NCBI GenBank assembly: GCA_003427395.1
Contig: BFEA01000399.1
Span: 1,002,793-1,040,414 of the forward strand
Reading direction: 5' to 3'
Length of the DNA stretch: 37,622 nt
DNA from: Chara braunii
Lineage: Eukaryota; Streptophyta; Charophyceae; Charales; Characeae
In this document: positions 9,958 to 19,308 of the stretch, piece after piece
Layout of the letters: each line of letters starts with the position of its first letter
Numbering within the stretch: the stretch's first letter is position 1
Position numbers and translations under genes: made by a program
Notes under the pieces: generated by a model
The model's input: the letters and a program-made list of their open reading frames with translations, nothing else
Databases searched by the model: none
Told to the model about the DNA's origin: nothing

Positions 9958-10646
9958 GCCATTGTCGCAACTGTCTGCGTATGCTTGCATTGCGAGTCGA
10001 TATGAATTAGCCCTGCGTCCGCACGGTTTTATACTAAGTCCCGCACGCGACGCCTATCCGACTTCCGCGACGGAAAGTTATGGGATGGCTACCGAGGGGC
10101 TAGGAGCGTTGTCTCGTTGCTTGTGTTGCGTTGTTCGTGTGGGTCATTTCGTGCGTATGTGTGTGTGTGTGTGTGTTATTGTTTTGTCGTTGTTAAAGTG
10201 ATGTGCGCGTGGTGTGTGGGATGCGTCCTGGTCGACCGGCGTCGAGCTGCGCTTGGGACTTCAGCCCCCCAAGATGTCAGTTCGCGTGCGGGTCCGATAG
10301 ACGTAATACCGTGCGTACCCCCTATGCTACAGCAAACGAGAAACGCCCTCGGCTGGTCCACCTCTGCGATTGCAACCGAGTAACTTTTGTACTGTGGACT
10401 GGTAGCTTGGCGGGGATACGCCCACCGAAGGGAGGTGACAACTCCCGTAAGGTGGAGGTAAGTTGTGCCTCGCGTAGGCCCTATCCTGTCGTAGGGGCTC
10501 GCGAGAGGTATGGCTGGCGCACTCGGTCGGAGCGGCCTAAGGAAGCTCCATGTGTGTGTTCGTGACGAGGTTGGTCCAACTCCTGCGTGACGCGGTCCGG
10601 AGGGTCCTGCGCTGCCATGAGCGGTGTCGGACCGATGCGCTCGACA

Positions 10647-10823
10647 ACGCGACTCCATCTATAACATCCGGTCCGATAAAGTATCGAAGTTGGTTTACAT
10701 GGCCGTGAATTTAGCCTCGAATGTGGCCCGTATGTGCTGGAGGATGGCCAATACAGGGTCTGACTGGGTGGTGGGGCTTGAACTGGCAGCCACAGGGGTG
10801 GGAATCTCAATCGAGTTAGACAT
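10647..10823 (-). pseudogene. Gag-like N-terminal fragment abutting LTR-A
   Basis: Read on the minus strand from the ATG at 10823, the protein begins MSNSIEIPTPVAASSS and continues through VLAILQHIRATFEAKFTAM to a stop, then in the same frame TNFDTLSDRML and another stop, a few codons before the LTR-A terminus at 10646. The Met/Ser/Pro-rich start followed by an amphipathic helix is typical of plant retrotransposon Gag N-termini; that is family knowledge, not a domain match. The orientation runs into the 3' end of LTR-A, opposite to LTR-A itself, so it may be part of another element broken by LTR-A. It is no longer functional: two stops and truncated. Confidence 0.4.
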
Positions 10824-12480
10824 GATGGTATCACGAGCTAGGAACGCAAGGCCTTCGCTGATGGAGCAGGAGGGACTTGCGAACTCGACACTTTGCCTAG
10901 AGTCAGGGGATAAAGAAGATGAAGAGGGGGAACTGGGACGGGGGGGGCGCTCAGTGGCAGTGATCGGCGCGTTGAAGCGAGCAAGTCGGTGTGCAGTGCA
11001 GGCGTCTCGAGTCTGCGTTAGGGAACTAGGAAAAAAAGGCTCGTAGAAATAAAGTCTAACAAATTTCTGAAGTTGAATGAAGAAAAATTTAGAGTCGGAT
11101 TGAGGGAGGAAGAGAAAAATCCCAATTCCAGCAAGAAAATGAGAGGAGATTTTCACAGAACGGCGTGGGGCATAAAGGAAAACGTGCATAAGACAATCAC
11201 AAAATCAAAATAAAATTCCGAAATTATTTGGAAGTAAATTCGAAATTTAAAAAAAAATGAAGCAAAATTCAAGGAATTTCAAAAATATTTGTCAAAATTT
11301 CCGAAAGTTCGAGGAGATGATCAAAGATGTAGAGATTAGTACAAAGGAGGATTTTGAATTAAAATGGACAATTCCTTAACGTATTTTTGGAATTAAGATA
11401 ATTTCGAAGGTGATTTGAAATAAAAATAGAAGACTCATTCCTAATTGAAGAATTTACGATGAAATGGCAAAAAGAATTTAATGACAGTCAAGTAAATTGA
11501 ATTGGGAGGAATTTCAAATTTATTTAGATGAATTAATAAATTGTATCGACATGTTGTAAAATTAAGAAAATTTTCAAAGAATTTTCAAAAGAATTTCAAA
11601 ACGAATTGCAAAATTTCATAATTTTAGGAGGGATATAAAGTAGAAGTAGAGTGGACATCGGAAGGATTAAATTTAGTAAATTTTAAATTTTATTTTACGA
11701 ATTTATGAAATAAAGTCAAATTTAAACTAAGTTATGAAAAAAATTGATATAAATAAAGAATTTCATGTAAGTTTTGAACAAAAAGGCCGAAATTAATTCC
11801 GTTTGCGAAGTTGGAAGAAGACAGAACGGAGATTAATCCCACCGAATTAGGTCGGCGTTCCACACAGCAAGATGAACGGCATTGTCAAACAAACACAAAA
11901 AAAGGATATACGTGGCATTAGGAATCTTAGATGATGTGACCAATTGGGTGGGATGCGAGAGGAGGGGTGGGGGAATGGAGAGGAGATAGAAGAAGAGGAA
12001 AAAGATTGGAACTTTGAAAAAGGTTGGCGGGAGGAAGGAAAAAAATTAGTAAGAGAGAGTGAGATTGACGATACCACACTCCCGGTCGGCCGGGAGCAAT
12101 CAAGGTCCTTGTTCCTAGTTGAGGAAGGTCCTCAATCGACCCCTAAAGGGTCTTCTCGATGGTTGCCCCGGTGGAACAACGAGGTCGCCGGATCGAATGC
12201 ACGCAATGAAAGTGAGAAGCCGTGGTAATGATGATGTCGGCAATGGCGGCGATGAATATGATGATGATGATGGCCCGTGAAGATGGCGGTACGGCGAATG
12301 TCGGGGGAGCAACAAGCAACGTCGTTGTGAGCGCTTGAGTGCCACAAGCCAATTATCCCTGTGGTAGCTGCTCTGACACCTCTAGCTTGAAGTCTTGAAA
12401 TGCTTGAGGGTCGATAGGCCACACTCTCACAGTGTTTTTTTTTTTTGTTTTTTTTTTACAAGACAGTCAAGGGCGGTGTC
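10824..12480. other. AT-rich non-coding stretch with purine-rich and T-run tracts
   Basis: 11050-11850 is AT-rich and full of GAATTT/AAATTTC words, without a frame of note. 11940-12060 is purine-rich. 12230-12280 has ATG/GAT triplet repeats that encode His-rich artefacts on the minus strand. A T-run lies at 12434-12459. No gene is supported. Confidence 0.5.
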
Positions 12481-12514
12481 ACCCAATGTGGTATGAGCAT
12501 CATTGAGTGGTACC

Positions 12515-12595
12515 GCACCACGTCGGCTCCAATCTATTGGTGGGGTTCAGCACCTGCCGGGAAACGGGCCCAACGTCCCAGAGAACAAGTAGAGA
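12515..12595. repeat. Interspersed repeat shared with 25962-26025
   Basis: The segment GGCTCCAATCTATTGGTGGGG through CACCTGCCGG and CCAACGTCCC recurs at 25962-26025 with about ten mismatches by eye. The GGGACGTTGG word recurs again at about 26071 on the minus strand. It probably belongs to a repeat whose body is not recognisable here. Confidence 0.65.
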
Positions 12596-12653
12596 AAAGC
12601 AAGAAGGGGGAAGGAGGTATCGTTGTTGTCCTAGGGCAATAGCGCAGGCGTCA

Positions 12654-12780
12654 GGGTTTGGTAAGGGCCGCATTCCAGGTTGTGTCAACTTTCGGACCCC
12701 TTCTGTCGGGAGGCATCAGCACCCAGTCACAGAAGGGGTCATGAGAGTTAACACAGCCTGTGACGTCCGTTACCAAACCC
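12654..12780. repeat. 127-bp imperfect fold-back
   Basis: GGGTTTGGTAA (12654-12664) pairs perfectly with TTACCAAACCC at the far end. TTGTGTCAACT pairs with AGTTAACACAG at 9 of 11 positions, CAGG with CCTG, and ACCCCTTCTGT with ACAGAAGGGGT perfectly. The loop is about 22 bases. This could be a tiny MITE or a small-RNA precursor-like hairpin. Confidence 0.8.
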
Positions 12781-12886
12781 CTCGCTCCCGCCTGAGAAGA
12801 TCATAACTGGCCAATTGTTCCGAACACCAACTCTCAGCCCATGATCCAATGGCAAAATCCTCACCTTCCTTACTAGGTACTACCCA

Positions 12887-13032
12887 CTGTACACATTATA
12901 CAGCGCAGTCCATTATCACTTCACTTCGTTCTCCAAGAAGCTAGCCTGACGGGCAACAACCCCCCCACTGTACACATTATACAGCGCAGTCCATTATGAC
13001 TTCACTTCGTTCTCCAAGAAGCTAGCCTGACT
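12887..13032. repeat. Direct repeat (~66 bp, two copies)
   Basis: Copy 1 (about 12888-12954) and copy 2 (about 12967-13032) run from CACTGTACACATTATACAG to AAGAAGCTAGCCTGAC with one visible mismatch. The last part, TCCAAGAAGCTAGCCTGACG with GGCAAC, also occurs inverted at about 13446-13483, at the 3' side of the LINE fragment. The 79-bp period suggests a local slippage duplication of LINE-tail-derived sequence. Confidence 0.8.
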
Positions 13033-13149
13033 GTTTCAGTATCCACTGTTAAGCCGATGGTTCTGTTTTTGTGTAATAACTTGTAGGTGACCTACAAGGG
13101 TGTTTACAAAAACTGGTGTTTGTAAATACGGTTGGGTATCTCGGTTTCT

Positions 13150-13360
13150 GTGTACCCACTGTTAGGTATCGGGTTTTGTGGAACTACCGGTGGGCGAGGA
13201 ATTAGTGTGTTGTAAATTCTGTTAGGTGCCCGGGCTTTTGACTGGTGTTTTGTAAACTTGATGTAACCTGTTAGGTATCGGGGTTTGTGTAACTACTGGC
13301 GGGCGAGGAGTCTGTGTGTTGTAAAATTTGTTAGGTGATTGGGCTTTCGTGGGAGTTGAC
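13150..13360. repeat. Two diverged ~118-bp tandem units
   Basis: Units start near 13150 and 13268 with CTGTTAGGTATCGGG, followed by GGGCGAGGA, GTGTGTTGTAAA and GTTAGGTG..GGGCTTT. Related half units extend left to about 13080. No coding potential. Confidence 0.65.
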
Positions 13361-13439
13361 TGGTGGGAGTTGGTGAATGAAGGGAATAAAGAGTGGGTAA
13401 GCGAAGAAAATAAAGAGTGATAGAGGCTTTACTTGGGCC

Positions 13440-14217
13440 GACTCTAATGGGGTTGGTTGCCCGTCAGGCTAGCTTCTTGGAGACTGCCAACTGCAACGGA
13501 CGCATTCCAGGGCGGAAAACTCGGTGAGTCGTGCGGGATGGTGCTCCACTGTCTGTAAGAACTGTGACCGGACGGACGGAATCCCGCAGGAGCCAGCCAT
13601 CTCGGGTTGGGGAGCGAACCATGGGGGCTCACAGTGGGCTGTCAAGGGGAGAGTTCTCCCAAGCTTCCGCCACGAGCCATATAGCATCAACCTACGCCCG
13701 AATCCGGAAGACGAGCCGCACCGGGTCCTCATCAAGCTTGACCACCCATTCCCGTATGAATTTTCTGTCCTCTTTGAGGGCATCCACCCATTCAATGGGA
13801 ATCACCTGCTTAACCTGTCGGAGCCTCTCTTGCTTACACGTCTGGCCTTCTAGCTGCTTGAGAATAGCCTATTCATCCCGCCAATCTTTGGACTGCTGGT
13901 TCCATAAATCCACTATCCTTGCGACCCCCGCGTAGAGCCAGGCTCTGCCGAAAGCTCCACGAGACCCTGCCCAAGGGAACGCTTCTCCAGCAGGGTCCGT
14001 AATCTGCGGGTTGCCAAAGAGAGGTTGTTGCAGGATCTGCTCTACCGACGTTGGCCGGTTGAGGGTGAGGGGGGCAAGATCTCGCCAGCACTTCAGGAAT
14101 GGAGACCAAAGAGCTCCCCTCTTAAGATTCACCAAGATGGTCGGATGCAGGAGGGCCATTTCCATGTCAGCTGGGTGGAGCCTCGCAGCCTCCGCCATCG
14201 TTTGCAATGGAAATCAA
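13440..14217 (-). pseudogene. LINE ORF2 C-terminal remnant
   Basis: Read from about 14207 downward, the frame holds ALLHPTILVNLKRGALW, PFLKCWRDLAPLTLNRP, VEQILQQPLFGNPQI, then YAGVARIVDLWNQQSKDW. That is the layout of the region after the reverse transcriptase in many LINEs (ILxxPLFxNxxI followed by RIxDLW). A stop after WRDE (about 13870) is followed in the same frame by CKQERLRQVKQVIPIEWV, another stop near 13690, and frame changes beyond. The catalytic reverse transcriptase part is absent and a stop lies just upstream of 14207, so this is a 5'-truncated, decayed copy, the usual outcome of LINE retrotransposition. The downstream limit is uncertain. Confidence 0.65.
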
Positions 14218-15042
14218 AATCAAATGAGCTTTTGACCTTTTGCTCCACGCGAGATTTCCTCGTTGAGCTACTCTTAGGAGATTGCGTTATCTTCGAACAG
14301 ATGTGCGCTCTAGCCAATAATCCCAACGAGCACGTGCGCGCCGAGGGAAAGTAGATGTTAGGAGGGGCGTAGGAGGAGGGTGAGGGAGGTCGCTCGGACG
14401 TGCGTGTGGGGGGATCTCCGATCGAGCTCTGGTTGGAGGTTCGCCAAGTGGAGGGGGGATCGGGTGGAGTGGCGGGGACGGGGACGGGGGAAAGCAAGAT
14501 CGAGAATGGGGAGAACGGGAAAGGGTGGGGACGGGAGGTGAACGTGGAAAACGAGGAAGGAGGGTCGCGGGGAGGGGGAAGGAGGGAATGCGATCGGTGA
14601 GGTGGGGAAAGCAGGTTGAAGAAACGGGCGCGGGTGGGAATGAGCGCCAAGGAAGCTGAAGTGGAGGGTTGGGGGAGGGAGAGCGTGTGGAGAGCCGGGG
14701 GATTTTGGGAGGTTAGAGGAGCTGGGCATCGGGAGGAGAGTGGGGTTGGGCGCTGGGGGAAATCAGAATCGGGGAGACGGGATCGGGATTAGGGAGGGGG
14801 GGAGTCGGGGCACAGTTGGGCAAAGCTCGGGATCGGGGTAAGGAGCGGGGCCGATAGCGGGGGACCAAAAGGGGAGCACCGTGAGAAAAGTCGGGCCGGG
14901 GGGGGAGGTTGGGGGCAATCCGACTCGGGCGGAGGAGGAAGAGGTGAGCGGGAGGAAGTTGGGCGGGGGGTGGAGGCGGGAGTAGGGTCGGGATCGGGAG
15001 AGTAATCGCGGTGGGAGAAAATTGGAATTGGGACGGAGGGGG
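14218..15042. other. Strongly G-rich, purine-biased tract next to the gap
   Basis: From about 14340 the plus strand is dominated by GGG/GGA runs such as GGGACGGGGACGGGGG, with very few C or T. Apparent minus-strand frames are Pro/Ser-rich and artefactual. Many sites satisfy the four-G-run spacing of G-quadruplexes. No gene or known repeat recognised. Confidence 0.7.
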
Positions 15043-15959
15043 NNNNNNNNNNNNNNNNNNNNNNNNNNNNNNNNNNNNNNNNNNNNNNNNNNNNNNNNNN
15101 NNNNNNNNNNNNNNNNNNNNNNNNNNNNNNNNNNNNNNNNNNNNNNNNNNNNNNNNNNNNNNNNNNNNNNNNNNNNNNNNNNNNNNNNNNNNNNNNNNNN
15201 NNNNNNNNNNNNNNNNNNNNNNNNNNNNNNNNNNNNNNNNNNNNNNNNNNNNNNNNNNNNNNNNNNNNNNNNNNNNNNNNNNNNNNNNNNNNNNNNNNNN
15301 NNNNNNNNNNNNNNNNNNNNNNNNNNNNNNNNNNNNNNNNNNNNNNNNNNNNNNNNNNNNNNNNNNNNNNNNNNNNNNNNNNNNNNNNNNNNNNNNNNNN
15401 NNNNNNNNNNNNNNNNNNNNNNNNNNNNNNNNNNNNNNNNNNNNNNNNNNNNNNNNNNNNNNNNNNNNNNNNNNNNNNNNNNNNNNNNNNNNNNNNNNNN
15501 NNNNNNNNNNNNNNNNNNNNNNNNNNNNNNNNNNNNNNNNNNNNNNNNNNNNNNNNNNNNNNNNNNNNNNNNNNNNNNNNNNNNNNNNNNNNNNNNNNNN
15601 NNNNNNNNNNNNNNNNNNNNNNNNNNNNNNNNNNNNNNNNNNNNNNNNNNNNNNNNNNNNNNNNNNNNNNNNNNNNNNNNNNNNNNNNNNNNNNNNNNNN
15701 NNNNNNNNNNNNNNNNNNNNNNNNNNNNNNNNNNNNNNNNNNNNNNNNNNNNNNNNNNNNNNNNNNNNNNNNNNNNNNNNNNNNNNNNNNNNNNNNNNNN
15801 NNNNNNNNNNNNNNNNNNNNNNNNNNNNNNNNNNNNNNNNNNNNNNNNNNNNNNNNNNNNNNNNNNNNNNNNNNNNNNNNNNNNNNNNNNNNNNNNNNNN
15901 NNNNNNNNNNNNNNNNNNNNNNNNNNNNNNNNNNNNNNNNNNNNNNNNNNNNNNNNNNN
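15043..15959. other. Assembly gap (917 N)
   Basis: An unbroken run of N. Frames crossing it are meaningless. Its size may be an estimate. Confidence 0.99.
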
Positions 15960-16138
15960 GACCTGCATGTAGCTGCTGCTCACTTTGCCAAGAACTCCAC
16001 GTGCACTTCGACGTATGCTGGTGAAGAGGGTGGCACCGTCCTTGAGTTCGAAAGTTCAGGTGGTGCGCTGCGGATTCGAACGTTGAAGCCTGCGAGGGGT
16101 CGACCGCCCTTGTGAATTACGGCCCGGCGGTAACCAAA

Positions 16139-16232
16139 CCGTCCTAGCTCAGTTGGCACATCCTTGAACTGTTGAAATTTGAAATGCAGACCCAAGTTCG
16201 AATCCAGCTACGTCAGGATGATATCCTTTTTT
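16139..16232 (+). repeat. tRNA-derived SINE head or tRNA pseudogene
   Basis: A perfect Pol III box A, TAGCTCAGTTGG (about 16144-16155), is followed 40-odd bases later by a box B, AGTTCGAATCC (about 16194-16204), then a T-run at about 16226. The acceptor and T stems do not pair well, so it is not a functional tRNA. The region before it (15960-16138) is unassigned. Confidence 0.6.
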
Positions 16233-16263
16233 TCCATTGCCCTTCGAAATAAAAAAAAAAGAA

Positions 16264-16888
16264 GGGATAATTTTGTGAAATACCCTAGGCTATCAGCCGG
16301 GCCGTCCGGGTCCCGGGTGGCCAACCCGTGCAAGGACCAAGGAAGGTCCAAAAAAAAAAATAAAAAAAAATCTGGAAAATCCGAAAATAAATTATGTTAT
16401 GAAGAAAAATAAACTTAACAACTTTTGTTACAGGGTCACATCGAAATTCTTCACCAAATTTAAAATAAAAAAAACAATTTTAAAAATATTTTTTCTAATT
16501 GTTTTTCCCCGGCCGGGCAAGTGACCCCGGGCCACTCTGGTAGCCGAGGAAATACCCCCATAAGTTGAGATATATGCCAAAATGCCCCTAAAAGATGTGG
16601 GTAGCGCAAAATGCCGTTTTGGGCTGAAATCTTTCTGTTATGCCCCTGTCAGGCGGGTGTGCAAATTTGCAATCTGGACCTTGCCGTTTGGGCATGGCCT
16701 TTTGCAGTTGGGCCTTAGGAAAGTTGCCAAGTTTTGGGTATTTTGCAAAGTTCGATGGTACCCGGTGGGAATATATCACAAAGATGGGGGGTCCTACCGA
16801 TGTGAGGGGTATTTCACAAAATTTTCTTTTTGTCAGAGGGGCATTTCGCTCCACCCATAATTTTCAGGGGTATTTTGCAAATTATCCC
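16264..16888. mobile_element. 625-bp element with terminal inverted repeats
   Basis: The left end GGGATAATTTTGTGAAATAC (then CCTA) matches the reverse complement of the right end, GGGATAATTTGCAAAATACC (then CCT). A second inverted pair lies inside (AAATACCCCCATAAG near 16550 against TTTTCAGGGGTATTT near 16860). The words GGGGTATTTTGC, GGGGCATTTCGC and their complements recur many times. The flanks are A-rich on both sides, so a target-site duplication cannot be judged. No transposase is encoded, so a MITE or fold-back element is likely. The interior 16300-16540 is AT-rich with poly-A runs. Confidence 0.65.
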
Positions 16889-17983
16889 AAAAACGAAACA
16901 AGCCAAAAAAAAAACAAAAAGAGTATGTTGGTTCTGGGTTCCGCAGGGGTTGCTTGGGGGTGTTGGTCTTGGGTGTTCTGATGATCTCCCCAGTCTGCCA
17001 TATCACACGTTCATGCCATTTCCGATAGTTGTTCATACGGTAGAGTCATTTGATTACATGTTACAAGGTCACGGGTTTGAGCTTGGTTGGGACCTTGGGG
17101 GGGTCCTTGTCCAGCTTGCCCTGTTCTCTCCTCAATATACACACATGATGTTGTTTGTCACAGAGCACACACAGCCTTCGGGCATACACATAGCTTGCGA
17201 ACTACACATCGCCTACAGGTTACATACACAAGTTTCCACACATGATGTTGTCTATACATCTTGATACATAAATTCACAGATCATACACAACCTTCGGGTA
17301 TACACATAGCTTGCGAACTACACATCGCCTACGGACTACATATACAAAAGTTTCCGGGTGGGTGCATACATGCAACTATAATATCAGGCTCGAGGGTCTA
17401 GTCACTAGGTAGGGTCTAATATCTGCAGTAGGTTCAGGTAGGTTGGATAGGGTGTCATTGGGTGTGGTTCCTACTGACATTCGGATAGAACTGTCCGGTG
17501 GCTATATATAAGGCTTAGACCCTAGGGTAAGGGTAGGGACATAAGTCGCTCAGGCCAGTCCAAGTTCTGTTTGGCCTTGGGTAAGCTAGGGGAAGGACCG
17601 TAAGACTGCTTCAGTGGGTGCTACCCTGTCTGAACCTAGGGTCCATAGTCTCTTTGGGCTTGTAGTAGATTATCTGGGCCTGGCGTCCGAAGTTCCTGTT
17701 CGACAAGGCTCGTCCGATTCGGCTTCCACCGGGCTGGGAAACCTATCAGCCTTGGTGCCTATCACTGTTGTTCGGTCCAAGTTGCTTGCCCATTGGTAGG
17801 GCAATGGTCCTGAGTGTTGGTCACACTGAGGTAGGATAGTGGGATAAGGGGTGCACTAGGAGTATTGACGTGAGGATAGGATGGGAGGTGGTCTCATATT
17901 CCAGGACACCTGCGGCTCGCAGCTCCAAATGATCACAGTGCACTCAGTAACTATCCTCTACAAAAAAAAACAAAAAAAACAAA
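16889..17983. other. Unassigned stretch
   Basis: It contains the tandem duplication at 17141-17357 and a TATATATAAGG motif near 17502. A box-B-like word, GGGTTTGAGC, near 17074 has no convincing box A. Frames up to 144 codons (16830-17264, +) cross the repeats and carry no motif. Confidence 0.4.
17141..17357. repeat. Tandem duplication (~97 and ~120 bp)
   Basis: Both units start ACACATGATGTTGT and share CCTTCGGGYATACACATAGC, then TTGCGAACTACACATCGCCT, ending in AAGTTTCC. The second unit has a ~20-base insertion near 17255. Confidence 0.85.
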
Positions 17984-18391
17984 GAGGCCTAGCTCAATTG
18001 GTTAGGTACACAGGTGGCATTCAGCAGGTTATAGGTTCAATTCTCCCTCACCACCTAAGGCTCTCTTGGTGCCAACCAACTGAGGTAGTTGCCTTGCTCC
18101 CCCTGTTCGGTATTGGTAGGATCTTTGGCTATCATGGGTGTGAATGTGTGTGGGTGTCGATTGTGTTGTGTGTGGGAGGTGTTGGGCATAGACACTGCCT
18201 TGTGGTTGGCACCGCAAGCCATTGTGGTCCGGCCGGTAGAACCCAGCCCAATTAATGCAGTGCGCTAACGTCAAGGGCCCATGACCGATGTATGCGCCAA
18301 GTACTAGTGGTTTAAATGGTTTGTGGGTGCACCACGCTGAGCTACACGAATTGGTGTCAAGGCCCTTGCCTATGTTTCTTTCAAAAAAAAA
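17984..18391 (+). mobile_element. SINE-like element with tRNA-type promoter
   Basis: Box A, CTAGCTCAATTGGTTAGG (about 17988-18005), is followed by box B, GGTTCAATTCT (about 18033-18043), and the unit ends in a T/C-rich stretch plus an A-run (18383-18391). Such an order is typical of plant tRNA-derived SINEs. Its 3' half (about 18215-18322) resembles the right half of the MITE at 24673-24881. On the minus strand another box-A-like TAGCTCAGCGTGG lies at about 18338-18350, so the unit may be a composite. A long A-rich run also precedes the head. Confidence 0.55.
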
Positions 18392-18465
18392 GAAACGTGA
18401 AAACAACTCTTGACTATAGCTAGCACATTGTTACTCGGGGTTGTGCCCGTTACACGCCAATCCTT

Positions 18466-18466
<1 letters not shown>

Positions 18467-18498
<32 letters not shown>
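18467..18498. repeat. (CT)n microsatellite
   Basis: Sixteen CT units directly left of the first stem-loop repeat copy. Confidence 0.95.
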
Positions 18499-18500
<2 letters not shown>

Positions 18501-18524
18501 TTGCACGGTTTGTTTGCAATTTGG

Positions 18525-18625
18525 TTATGAGGTTACGGGCGAGTCGTCGAAAAGGTGGTCACGCTCTCTTGCCGAACATGGTTCACGACTGCCAGAGTGC
18601 AACCACCTCTTCGACAGGTTTCACT
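18525..18625. repeat. Stem-loop repeat copy 1
   Basis: Nearly identical to 18804-18902. CGTCGAAAAGGTGGTCACGC (from about 18545) pairs with the complementary arm around AACCACCTCTTCGACAGG (to about 18618). The enclosed segment has its own GAAC-ATG-GTTC mini-stem. About 19 of 22 arm positions pair. Confidence 0.8.
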
Positions 18626-18643
18626 ATTTTTTATTTTTATTTT

Positions 18644-18683
18644 TCTCTTTCTCTCTCTCTCTCTCTATCTATCTATCTCTATC

Positions 18684-18714
<31 letters not shown>

Positions 18715-18803
18715 CTATCAATCCAGCTATCATATATATATATATATATCTATATCTATATATATATATATATATATATATAGATATATATATATATATA
18801 TAT
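18644..18803. repeat. (CT)n, (CTAT)n and (TA)n compound microsatellite
   Basis: CT units (18644-18666), then CTAT/TCTA tetranucleotides (to about 18720), then TA units (about 18732-18803). Apparent Tyr-Ile or Leu-Ser proteins are artefacts. Confidence 0.95.
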
Positions 18804-18902
18804 TATGAGGTTACAGGCGAGCCGTCGAAAAGGTGGTCACGCTCTCTTGCCGAACATGGTTCACGACTGCCAGAGCGCAACCACCTCTTCGACAGGTTCC
18901 AC
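18804..18902. repeat. Stem-loop repeat copy 2
   Basis: Starts TATGAGGTTACAGGCGAG and ends CGACAGGTTCCACT. It differs from copy 1 at only a few positions, so the two copies are recent. A T-run and CT tract follow it, as a pyrimidine tract follows copy 1. Confidence 0.85.
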
Positions 18903-18926
18903 TTTTTTTTTTTTTTTTTTCTCTCT

Positions 18927-19007
<81 letters not shown>

Positions 19008-19026
19008 CACACACACACACGCACAC
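18903..19026. repeat. Poly-T, (CT)n and (CA)n microsatellite
   Basis: T-run at 18904-18920, CT units to about 19008, then CA units to 19026. Confidence 0.95.
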
Positions 19027-19028
19027 TC

Positions 19029-19102
19029 ATCGAAGCGGTGGTCCCACACTTTTGCTACTCATGGTTCAAGTGACTTGAAAGTGCAATGACATTTTCGGAG
19101 AC
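19029..19102. repeat. Stem-loop repeat copy 3, diverged
   Basis: CATCGAAGCGGTGGTCCCAC with CACTTT pairs imperfectly with AAAGTGCAATGACATTTTCG, and the central CATGGTTCA of copies 1 and 2 is still visible. A CT tract follows. Confidence 0.5.
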
Positions 19103-19229
19103 ATATGTCTCTCTCTCTCTGCTGTGTGGACACTCTGTGTTGAAGAATCAAAACTTAATGCTGACTTTCGCTAAGTTTCTCGCAGAATACCATCCATGTT
19201 TTTACGCTAGCGCTGATGCAATTGCCGAC

Positions 19230-19308
19230 AACCTGTCGAACAGGTGATATCAATGATTAGCATAACACAGTTAAACAAGTTAAGAGCGCGACCACCTCTT
19301 CGACAAGT
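19230..19308. repeat. Stem-loop repeat copy 4, diverged
   Basis: ACCTGTCGAACAGGTG (19230-19245) pairs with CACCTCTTCGACAAGT (19293-19308). The GCGCGACCACCTCTTCGACA arm matches copies 1 and 2; the interior is replaced by AT-rich sequence. Confidence 0.6.

Larger units (their letters stand above)
7313..10646 (+). mobile_element. LTR-A, 3.3-kb LTR-like repeat
   Basis: A diverged direct repeat of 20805-24526. Both are preceded by TAAAGGAA, begin TG and end GCGCTCGACA. Shared parts in order: a hairpin array (7436-8269), the GAAAGACTACGAACTATTG block near 8311, three ~122-bp tandem units (8562-8880), two adjacent palindromes (9121-9160), the GGTTGAGAGGAGCCCCACTG segment near 9483, a hairpin cluster (9680-9957) and a conserved 3' end. 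No credible protein lies inside. The flanks (AGGAA left, ACGCG right) are not a target-site duplication and no tRNA primer site is obvious at 10647. It could be the 3' LTR of a gag-only element or one LTR of a larger nested element. Confidence 0.65.

Noticed and set aside
12132-12422. Histidine-rich minus-strand frame (metal-binding protein)
   Set aside because: The His run is a translated ATG/GAT triplet repeat.
14763-16024. Frames of 316-406 codons across the gap
   Set aside because: Open only because N codons are not counted as stops.
16139-16232. Functional tRNA gene
   Set aside because: Boxes A and B are good, but acceptor and T stems do not pair and no clear anticodon arm is seen.
17521-17550. 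Interstitial telomere repeat (CCCTAGGGTAAGGGTAGGG)
   Set aside because: Too short and irregular; no TTTAGGG or similar unit repeated.
18410-19089. Long frames of Leu-Ser, Tyr-Ile and Arg-Glu repeats
   Set aside because: Translated microsatellites.
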